Shown here piece after piece: positions 1-6,085 of a stretch of DNA of 6,475 nt. The DNA comes from Caryophanales bacterium UBA1744 (GTDB lineage: Bacteria > Bacillota_I > Bacilli_A > RFN20 > CAG-826): NCBI GenBank assembly GCA_002314915.1, contig DCHU01000068.1:11185-17659 (forward strand), in the 5' to 3' direction. The position numbers and the translations under genes were made by a program. The first letter of the stretch is position 1. Each line of letters opens with the position of its first letter. Below the pieces are notes generated by a model. That model searched no databases. It was not told the DNA's origin and saw nothing but the letters and a program-made list of their open reading frames with translations.

Positions 1-543
1 CAGGCTCAGCTTGGTTCAGGAACATACACATCAACAAAGTTCACAAACGAAGAACTCTTGATGTCAATCGGTTCAACAGGTGGCACAAAGTACAACGCAA
101 CAGACTCATTCGCAACAGGCGTTGCAGCAGTTCCACAGGCAGACCTTAACAATGGTAAGGTCATCATGCAGGGACCTTCTATCTGCTTCCTCGCTAACTC
201 AACAATTCAGGAAAGAATCGGTGGATGGTTATTCTACAAATACATCACTAATACAACCAACTCAGCATATTGGGCTTCTTCAACAGGCTATAACCCAGTC
301 AGAACCTCATCATTTACTGATAAGAACTACAAGACATCCACAACACCATTAGTCAACACAGTCTTAGACTTCGCAGCTACAGGCTCAGACTACACAAAGT
401 GGTACTACACATCCCCAGCATTCAAGGGATCTTCAGCTGCACGTAACGAAATCGACTCATTAATGGCAGCAGTCTTACTCGGAACAAAGACAGTTGACCA
501 GGCATTTGACGACGCACTCGCTAACTGCTTATTCGCATCTTAA
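1..543 (+). CDS. ABC-type solute-binding protein, C-terminal part (5' end outside window)
   Basis: The reading frame is open from the first base and encodes the last 180 residues of a protein whose start lies off the left edge; ATG and TTG codons near position 58 are internal. The identification rests on its close match to the complete paralogue at 612-1976. Both share the stretches TYTSTKFT, LMSIGSTGGT, QGPSIC, STGY-PVRTSS, GSS-AR and LLGTKTVDQA in the same order and with nearly the same spacing, and both end with a Cys four to five residues before the stop. By eye about half of the aligned residues are identical. This is the C-terminal lobe of a family 1 extracellular solute-binding protein, which would deliver a sugar or similar solute to an ABC permease. 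The substrate cannot be told from this part. A terminator follows directly. Confidence 0.88.
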   Translation, partial: QAQLGSGTYTSTKFTNEELLMSIGSTGGTKYNATDSFATGVAAVPQADLNNGKVIMQGPSICFLANSTIQERIGGWLFYKYITNTTNSAYWASSTGYNPVRTSSFTDKNYKTSTTPLVNTVLDFAATGSDYTKWYYTSPAFKGSSAARNEIDSLMAAVLLGTKTVDQAFDDALANCLFAS

Positions 544-553
544 TTTAATTAAC

Positions 554-585
554 ACAGGCGGAAGCCTCCTACTTCCGCCTGTTTT
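554..585 (+). terminator. Rho-independent terminator between the paralogous binding-protein genes
   Basis: A perfect 10-bp GC-rich stem (555-564 with 572-581), extendable by one A-T pair, closes a 7-base loop and is followed by TTTT and then CTCTT. The hairpin starts 11 bases after the TAA of the upstream gene. The T tract is short and broken by C, so termination may be partial. No convincing promoter fits between it and the next ATG, which would make the downstream genes dependent on readthrough. Confidence 0.87.
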
Positions 586-597
586 CTCTTATATATA

Positions 598-604
598 AAG
601 GAGG
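598..604 (+). promoter_or_regulatory. Shine-Dalgarno for the complete binding-protein gene
   Basis: AAGGAGG is a near-perfect anti-16S match, 7 bases before the ATG at 612. It fixes that start, which also gives a complete lipoprotein signal peptide. Confidence 0.9.
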
Positions 605-611
605 AGATACT

Positions 612-1976
612 ATGAAAAACACAAAGAAGGCATTCGCCATCTTGGCATTTACCACGCTCATGAGCTTGGCTTCTTGCGGAGGCGGTTCTAAACCAGTCGA
701 CCCAGAGAAGTCAGAAGGTGGAAAAGACGAGAAGGTCACGGTTAACTTCTGGCACTGTATGGGTAAATCCAACCAGGCTTTACTTGATACGCTCATCAAA
801 TCATTCAATGCCAAAGAACCTAACATCGAAATCAAAGCTTCATCCGCTGCAGGCGGATATGACGATCTTAAGGCACTCTGCTTAAAGAACGTTTCAACAC
901 ACACATTACCTACAATGGCATTCTGCTATCCTGACCACGTTGCTGAATATATGGCAGCTGGCGGTGAGGGCGTTTGCGTTAACTTAGACACCTACATCAA
1001 CAGCGCAGATCTCGGCTTTAAGGAAGAAGACGGATCACACGATGAGAACGGCTCTAAGAAAACCGGAAAGGATGACTACGTCAAAGCTTTCTGGGAAGAA
1101 GGATGCAACTACGAGAAGGCAGGAACATATTCAGTTCCATTCGCAAAATCAACAGAAGCTCTCTTCTACAACAAAACCGTATTTGATGAGAATGGCTGGA
1201 CAATTCCACAGACTTGGGAGCAAATGTGGGCACTTTGCAGAGAAATAAAGGCAACTTACCCAGAAATCATCCCACTTGGATACGATTCAGATTCCAACTT
1301 ATTCATCACATTATCCCAGCAGATGGGCATTCCATTTACTTCAAAAGAAGGAAATCACTACTTATTTGACAACGCTCAATCCAAGGCGATGATGGTCGAC
1401 CTCAAGAGCAAGTTCGATGAGGGATTGTTCACCACAAAAGGCACCGTTGGAAACAACACATACACATCAACGAAATTCACATCAGAAGAAGTCTTGATGT
1501 CTATCGGTTCAACAGGTGGTACAACCTATAACGGCACAGATAACTTCGAAGTCGGCGTTGCACACATCCCTTACTATGACTTAACAAAACCAGCAGTCAT
1601 TTCACAGGGCCCATCAATTTGTATCTTCAACGATGCAAAGGCTGTAGAAAGAGAAGCGGCTTGGAAGTTCTACAAGCACATCTCAACAGCAGAAAATTCA
1701 ACATACTATGCAGTTTCAACAGGCTACCAGCCAGTTAGAACTTCATCATATGAAACTGACGCATATAAGTCATTCGTCAGCCAGTCAGGCGGACTCTTCA
1801 ATGAGGTCGCAAAAGTCTCATCCAACCTCTTGGATTCATACTTCAACTCACCAGTCTTCGTCGGTTCATCCGTCGCAAGAGCAGAAGCTGGAAAGATTGT
1901 TTCCTCAATCTTACTTGGAACAAAGACAGTTGATCAGGCATATAACGACGCTATGACAACATGCGTTAACTCATAA
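612..1976 (+). CDS. Family 1 extracellular solute-binding lipoprotein (UgpB/MalE-like)
   Basis: This 454-residue protein is a complete ABC-importer substrate receptor anchored to the outer face of the membrane. Residues 1-21 form a lipoprotein signal peptide with lipobox LASC, the lipidated residue being Cys22, followed by a Gly/Lys/Glu-rich tether to about residue 40. The mature fold begins with VTVNFWHCMG (42-51) and continues with family-typical segments: an amphipathic helix with FNAKEPNIEI (65-74), a hinge-region YNKTVFDENG (186-195) followed by PQTWEQM, and the C-terminal lobe from about 280. Size and motif order fit sugar or glycerol-phosphate receptors; the ligand is not predictable. 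It is paralogous to the truncated gene upstream and lies 14 bases before a nuclease gene, probably in the same operon. Eight cysteines besides the lipidated one is high for this family. No permease or ATPase gene is in view; they may lie to the left. Confidence 0.92.
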   Translation: MKNTKKAFAILAFTTLMSLASCGGGSKPVDPEKSEGGKDEKVTVNFWHCMGKSNQALLDTLIKSFNAKEPNIEIKASSAAGGYDDLKALCLKNVSTHTLPTMAFCYPDHVAEYMAAGGEGVCVNLDTYINSADLGFKEEDGSHDENGSKKTGKDDYVKAFWEEGCNYEKAGTYSVPFAKSTEALFYNKTVFDENGWTIPQTWEQMWALCREIKATYPEIIPLGYDSDSNLFITLSQQMGIPFTSKEGNHYLFDNAQSKAMMVDLKSKFDEGLFTTKGTVGNNTYTSTKFTSEEVLMSIGSTGGTTYNGTDNFEVGVAHIPYYDLTKPAVISQGPSICIFNDAKAVEREAAWKFYKHISTAENSTYYAVSTGYQPVRTSSYETDAYKSFVSQSGGLFNEVAKVSSNLLDSYFNSPVFVGSSVARAEAGKIVSSILLGTKTVDQAYNDAMTTCVNS

Positions 1977-1978
1977 TC

Positions 1979-1984
1979 GGAGGG
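1979..1984 (+). promoter_or_regulatory. Shine-Dalgarno for the nuclease gene
   Basis: GGAGGG lies 6 bases before the ATG at 1991 and starts two bases after the TAA of the preceding gene. The tight packing, with no room for a promoter or terminator, supports co-transcription. Confidence 0.85.
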
Positions 1985-1990
1985 CTATAA

Positions 1991-3484
1991 ATGAAAAAGA
2001 ATTTAGTATCATTCATGCTCTCTGGCTTGCTCCTTGCTGGACTCGTCGCTTGCGGAACAAAGCCAGTTGATCCAAATCCAACTGATTCAAGCGAAGAACC
2101 AACAACTACAAGCTATGTAAATCCTGAAGACGACCCAGAATGGGTCGACTATACAAAACAGGTCAATTTGACAAAAGACTATGCAGGTAAAGAATTCTTA
2201 ACCGCTGGCATTGGTGAAGTCACACTTGTCACTAAGGTCGACGGCGACACCGCTCACTTCAAACAGAAGTCGGGCAACACCGGCACAATCAAAGGACGTT
2301 ACAACTGTGTTGATACACCAGAATCAACCGGTATGTTTGAGCCTTGGGGTCACGGTGCTTCCGAATTCAACGGAGATTTGCTCAAGAACGCAAAACACAT
2401 CGTTCTTTCAACAGACTCCCTTGATAATGGCGGAGAAGAAAAGCCAGTCTTAGACTCAACAGGCGGACGTTATCTCGTCTACGTTTGGGTCACAACAGAA
2501 GAGAACCCTGTTCTCGAAGACTTCATCAACGTCAACCTCGCTCTTTGCCAGTACGGCTGGTCAAAGGCAAAAGGCGTTACAGGAAAGGACTACGCAGATC
2601 CATTCCTCAACGCATCAGTCCAGGCTCAGAAATACAAGCTTCACCTTTGGAGCGATGAGCAGGATCCAGATTATAACTACGCAGATCCAGTCAAGATCGA
2701 CCTCCGTATGATCAACGAAGGTATCGGTGCTGACGGTGAGCCTTATGACTGGGTTGGCTCAAAGGTCACATTTGAGGGCATCGTCGCAGGCGTTGGCCCA
2801 GACCAGGGTGCTGCTTATATCAATAAGGACATCACTTACACGAACACAGCAGGCGAGACTGTTACACAGAGATATGGCATGTACGTATTCACGCAGTACA
2901 TCGTCTACGCCCCATTAACCACAATCGGCAACGAACTCGAAATCACAGGAACAGTCTCCGAATATAACGGAGTCCTCCAGGTTGTCGACGTCTCATATTC
3001 CGCTCTCTATCCAGAGGATGATGACATGAAGATCCTCTCAACTGGAAAAGAGGCAGATGTTGCTCCATTAACCGGAAATGCCGGCAAATTCGCATCGGAT
3101 GCATACCTTAACTGTATGGTTTCCGTCGATCTTGTCTGCACAGGCGGCTACGCAACATTAAATACCGCTACAACTAGCGCGTATTCCTTCACTTTGTATT
3201 GTCACGATAAGAATAACCCATCAGAGGAGTTGAACATCAGAATCGTTGATGGCATCTCCATCAAGTATCCGGGCACATTAAAGAGAATCGGCGACAATAT
3301 CGACTTCTTTGCAGGTAAGAAGAGCATCGCAGAATCACTCGATGGCAGCACCGACAACCGCAAAGTTGAGTCAATCTCCATCACAGGTGGACTTGTTAAG
3401 TACACAACTACAAAAGGAAAGACAACTTATCAGGTCAATCTTTGTAAGGCAGCAGGTCTTACACTTAACATGTCGGCCGCATAG
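1991..3484 (+). CDS. Lipid-anchored thermonuclease (SNase fold) with C-terminal OB-fold-like region
   Basis: The 497-residue product should cut extracellular DNA or RNA at the cell surface. Residues 1-20 are a signal peptide with lipobox LVAC (lipidated Cys21), followed by an acidic Pro/Ser/Thr tether to about 50. Residues about 70-225 form a staphylococcal-nuclease domain. Aligned to S. aureus nuclease, D86 in VDGDT, R103, D108 and E111 in VDTPE, and R160 in GGRYLVYVW match D21, R35, D40, E43 and R87, so the Ca2+ ligands and both catalytic arginines are present. EPWGHGAS (117-124), the helix NLALCQYGWSKA and the closing LHLWSDE also fit the family. Residues about 232-340 look like an OB-fold nucleic-acid-binding domain (VTFEGIVAG, then LEITGTVSEYNG). 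Residues about 362-497 are beta-rich and unassigned. The start is fixed by the Shine-Dalgarno at 1979. Which nucleic acid is the substrate is unknown. Confidence 0.9.
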   Translation: MKKNLVSFMLSGLLLAGLVACGTKPVDPNPTDSSEEPTTTSYVNPEDDPEWVDYTKQVNLTKDYAGKEFLTAGIGEVTLVTKVDGDTAHFKQKSGNTGTIKGRYNCVDTPESTGMFEPWGHGASEFNGDLLKNAKHIVLSTDSLDNGGEEKPVLDSTGGRYLVYVWVTTEENPVLEDFINVNLALCQYGWSKAKGVTGKDYADPFLNASVQAQKYKLHLWSDEQDPDYNYADPVKIDLRMINEGIGADGEPYDWVGSKVTFEGIVAGVGPDQGAAYINKDITYTNTAGETVTQRYGMYVFTQYIVYAPLTTIGNELEITGTVSEYNGVLQVVDVSYSALYPEDDDMKILSTGKEADVAPLTGNAGKFASDAYLNCMVSVDLVCTGGYATLNTATTSAYSFTLYCHDKNNPSEELNIRIVDGISIKYPGTLKRIGDNIDFFAGKKSIAESLDGSTDNRKVESISITGGLVKYTTTKGKTTYQVNLCKAAGLTLNMSAA

Positions 3485-3527
3485 TTGTAGACTATAGGGC
3501 TACGAAAAAATTATTACTAATCTTCAG

Positions 3528-3534
3528 AAAGGGG
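3528..3534 (+). promoter_or_regulatory. Shine-Dalgarno for the multidomain lipoprotein gene
   Basis: AAAGGGG lies 11 bases before the ATG at 3546, a longer spacing and weaker match than for the two genes upstream. The chosen ATG gives a perfect lipoprotein signal peptide. The 61-base gap before this gene holds no terminator: the only fold seen is a 4-bp stem (3487-3490 with 3500-3503). No good promoter was found there either. Confidence 0.7.
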
Positions 3535-3545
3535 AATTAAATATT

Positions 3546-5987
3546 ATGAAGAAAAAAGTAGGCGTACTATTGATTGCCTCAGCAATGTTACTCGGTTCTT
3601 GCGGATTACTTCCAGGAAACAACTCCTCAACTCCAGCAGATGAGCCAGCAACATCAGAACAGCAGCCAGTAGAATCATCAGAGGAACAGGTCGTTGTCGA
3701 CTTCGTTGCTTTAGCAAAGAAAGCACTCGCAGGTGTTTTCACAACTTATTCAACACTTGCATCAACAGGTGCAGCAGGAGACTTCGATTTAACAACCGAA
3801 ACCTCAAGAATGGCAGAGGATGACAACAAGTACACATTCGTCATCACCTACACAATCGACGCTGCATATGCAAAATACATGGAGATTTCAGCAGACGGAA
3901 AGAAAGTCGTCGTCTCAACTCCAAACTCATTAGCGGGTGGCGAAGACGTCCAGGCTGCTATCAAAGCATCTATCGCACTCAAGGACAAACCAGGAGAAGT
4001 CCTCGCAGAAGATTCATTCAACGTTCTCGTCAAGGCAGTCGCTAAGATGACACTTGGCTATATCTATTCTTTACAGGATGACGGAGAAACTCTCGTCGTC
4101 GCTAATAAATCAGCAGTCGCATTCAACGCTATGTACGTTGGAACATACCCAGAACAGGGCGCAATCTTCGCTGATGGCGAACACGCAATCCTTGTCTACA
4201 AGACATACGTACCAGATGGCACAAAGGTTGGAGACTGCTTCAACATCGCTGGAACATTATCTGACTACTCAGGTCTCCGTGAAGTTGGCTCAGGCGCCAC
4301 ATTAACAAAACTTGATTCAAACCCAGGCATTGAGAACCCTGTCGGAATCGAAGTCTACGAAGGCCATCGCGCTGACTTAACATTCATGGATGGTTCAAGA
4401 AAGATCGAAGTTAAGAATGCAGAGGTCACAAACGTTTCAATCTCTTCATCAGGAAACGCTACATATACAGTCAAAGTTGGCGATGATTATTACACAGCAT
4501 TCAACAACGGCACATATTCAGCAGCAGTCTTCTCTACATGGAAACACGTTAGAAGCGGCGAAACAGAAGCAACAGACGTCAAAGTTGGCGATAAGGTCAC
4601 ATTCAACGGCTACGTTTCCTTCTACAACAACAATCCACAGATTGTTTACTGCGAGTGCACAGCTTGGTCAGAACCAAAAGCTGCAATCGAAGGCGCATCA
4701 TCAGTCGTCGTCGGTGCAAAGACAAAGTTAACAGCAAACGCTATCGGCGGAGCAGAAGTTGCATGGACTTGGTCAACAGCGGACGCTTCAATCGCAACAG
4801 TCGACGCAGAAGGTAATGTCACAGGTGTTTCTGTTGGCAAAACAGTCATCACAGTCAAAGGAACATTAGATGGCGAAGAAATCTCTGCAAAAGTTGAATT
4901 CGAAGTCGTCGAACTCAAGTTGGTCACAAAGACAGTTGATGAGTTAATCGCAATGGCTAGCCCATCAACGACAACAGGAGTTTATGACAGAGAAAACATC
5001 TATGTTGTCCAGGGTTATCTCGACGGTAAGAGCGATTCCAATAAATATGGAAACGCTGTCTTGGTTTCTCCAACAACAGGCGCTTACATCCAGTTGTACG
5101 GAGCAACAACAACCGATTCAGCAATCGTTTATGACACAACAAAAGGTGGTTGGGACTTCAAGAACCCTCAGGATGCAACCACATCATTAAAAGACATCGC
5201 CAATGGCGAACTAGTCACAGTAAAGGCAATCTTCGAAGACTATAATGGTACTCCAGAAATCATGGGTATCGTCACAGCTCACGAAGCTTCAACTGCAGAA
5301 CACGCAGTTACAGTCACAGCAGGCGAGAATGGTACAGCAACAGTCTCAGCAGAGAAAGCAGCTTATGGCGCAGAAGTTGAAGTCTTGCCAGTTCCAGCAG
5401 AAGGCTATGTCGTTGACACAGTCACAGTCTCTGGTTACGCACTCTACAAGACAGCAACAAACACGATTACTGCAAATGCTGATGGCAAGTACATCTTCAA
5501 GGCAACAACATCTAATGATGTTAAGGTTACATTCAAGGTTGCTCCAGCCGAGGGCGGAGATACAGGTGGTGGTTCATCAACTGGAACTTCCGTCACAATC
5601 GCTGCAAATGATGCTGAAAGAGGCTATATTAAGGATGAATCAGCAGAATGTGCTTCAAAATTGGGCGTAGACGCTTCTTTGTTTAGCTGCAAATTTGTCC
5701 AGAACACATGCACAAATGGATCAGGTTTTGCAAGAATTAACGCAAGCGGTGGCGAAATTCAGCTTTATGCAAAAGCTGGAATGAACATTACAGCAGGAAC
5801 GGGAATAACTATTGTCACAGCTAATGTTTCAGTATCAACGACAACAGCATTTACCGTGAATGGTACAGAATACAGCGCTTCAACTGGCGATATCACAGTT
5901 GATGGCGCTTCAGTCAGCATTGTTGCAACAGGAACCGCACAAGTCAAAATTAAAAGCGTCACATTAACTTACACCGTTGCTGAGTAA
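3546..5987 (+). CDS. Large multidomain surface lipoprotein: Ig-like, OB-fold-like and InlB-type repeat modules
   Basis: An 813-residue secreted, lipid-anchored protein, probably an adhesin or ligand-binding scaffold; no catalytic motif is visible. Domains in order: signal peptide with lipobox LGSC (Cys19); Ser/Glu/Pro tether to 50; an Ig-like segment about 66-163 resembling atrophied bacterial Ig domains (TYTIDAAYAKYMEI, FNVLVK); OB-fold-like segments about 185-258 and 276-372; a clear BIG2 Ig domain about 378-456 (WSTADASIATVD, GNVTGVSVGKTVITV); a third OB-fold-like segment about 463-578; an InlB B-repeat-like domain about 585-664 (VTVTAGENGTATVS, VPAEGYVVDTVTVSG); a Gly-rich linker 669-680; and a C-terminal beta module 682-813 ending VKIKSVTLTYT. 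OB-type motifs recall those in the nuclease upstream, suggesting nucleic-acid or sugar binding, but this is inference. The last module uses different codons from the rest. The gene probably shares the nuclease operon by readthrough and ends before a strong terminator. Confidence 0.88.
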   Translation: MKKKVGVLLIASAMLLGSCGLLPGNNSSTPADEPATSEQQPVESSEEQVVVDFVALAKKALAGVFTTYSTLASTGAAGDFDLTTETSRMAEDDNKYTFVITYTIDAAYAKYMEISADGKKVVVSTPNSLAGGEDVQAAIKASIALKDKPGEVLAEDSFNVLVKAVAKMTLGYIYSLQDDGETLVVANKSAVAFNAMYVGTYPEQGAIFADGEHAILVYKTYVPDGTKVGDCFNIAGTLSDYSGLREVGSGATLTKLDSNPGIENPVGIEVYEGHRADLTFMDGSRKIEVKNAEVTNVSISSSGNATYTVKVGDDYYTAFNNGTYSAAVFSTWKHVRSGETEATDVKVGDKVTFNGYVSFYNNNPQIVYCECTAWSEPKAAIEGASSVVVGAKTKLTANAIGGAEVAWTWSTADASIATVDAEGNVTGVSVGKTVITVKGTLDGEEISAKVEFEVVELKLVTKTVDELIAMASPSTTTGVYDRENIYVVQGYLDGKSDSNKYGNAVLVSPTTGAYIQLYGATTTDSAIVYDTTKGGWDFKNPQDATTSLKDIANGELVTVKAIFEDYNGTPEIMGIVTAHEASTAEHAVTVTAGENGTATVSAEKAAYGAEVEVLPVPAEGYVVDTVTVSGYALYKTATNTITANADGKYIFKATTSNDVKVTFKVAPAEGGDTGGGSSTGTSVTIAANDAERGYIKDESAECASKLGVDASLFSCKFVQNTCTNGSGFARINASGGEIQLYAKAGMNITAGTGITIVTANVSVSTTTAFTVNGTEYSASTGDITVDGASVSIVATGTAQVKIKSVTLTYTVAE

Positions 5988-6007
5988 CCTTTACTTAGAA
6001 ATGGATT

Positions 6008-6034
6008 AGCCCTCTTCTAATCAAGAGGGCTTTT
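6008..6034 (+). terminator. Rho-independent terminator after the multidomain lipoprotein gene
   Basis: A perfect 9-bp stem (6008-6016 with 6023-6031) closes a 6-base loop and runs into TTTTATTATT. It lies 20 bases after the TAA and separates this operon from the next gene. An alternative 6-bp stem overlaps its 5' arm and its loop (6004-6009 with 6017-6022). Confidence 0.9.
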
Positions 6035-6048
6035 ATTATTAATCTTAA

Positions 6049-6078
6049 TTGCATTATTGCTTATACCTCATATAAAAT
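6049..6078 (+). promoter_or_regulatory. Probable sigma-70/sigma-A promoter for the last gene
   Basis: After the terminator, TTGCAT at 6049-6054 (weak -35, matching the first three consensus bases) lies 18 bases before TAAAAT at 6073-6078 (-10, five of six consensus bases), which sits within TATAAAAT. The surroundings are AT-rich. Transcription would begin about 7-8 bases after the -10, at or next to the ATG at 6086. A promoter is expected here because the preceding operon has just been terminated. Confidence 0.55.
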
Positions 6079-6085
6079 ATGGGGT

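Noticed and set aside
590..600. TATATATAAAG as a -10 element for the complete binding-protein gene
   Set aside because: Transcription would start inside or after the strong Shine-Dalgarno, wasting it, and no -35 is seen in the preceding hairpin.
569..904. Open frame on the minus strand, 111 codons
   Set aside because: It lies opposite the start of the binding-protein gene, overlaps the terminator, has no homology I can recognise, and reflects the codon bias of the + strand gene.
3485..3545. Possible promoter or terminator before the large lipoprotein gene
   Set aside because: Candidate -35 TTGTAG and -10 TATTAC are 21 bases apart and poor matches, and the only hairpin has four base pairs.
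4470..4592. 15-base direct repeat (4470-4484 and 4578-4592)
   Set aside because: Both copies encode VKVGD in the same frame within OB-like segments; restricted codon use explains the match without a mobile or regulatory repeat.
4646..4927. Open frame on the minus strand inside the large lipoprotein gene
   Set aside because: Its Ser/Thr/Ala-rich translation is the mirror of the TCA/ACA/GCA-rich sense frame, which encodes a clear BIG2 domain. The same holds for the frame at 5765-5962.
5245..5670. 141-codon + frame very rich in Gln, Ser and Leu
   Set aside because: It is a frame-shifted reading of the ACAGTCACAGC-type codons of the real gene and has no supporting start signal.
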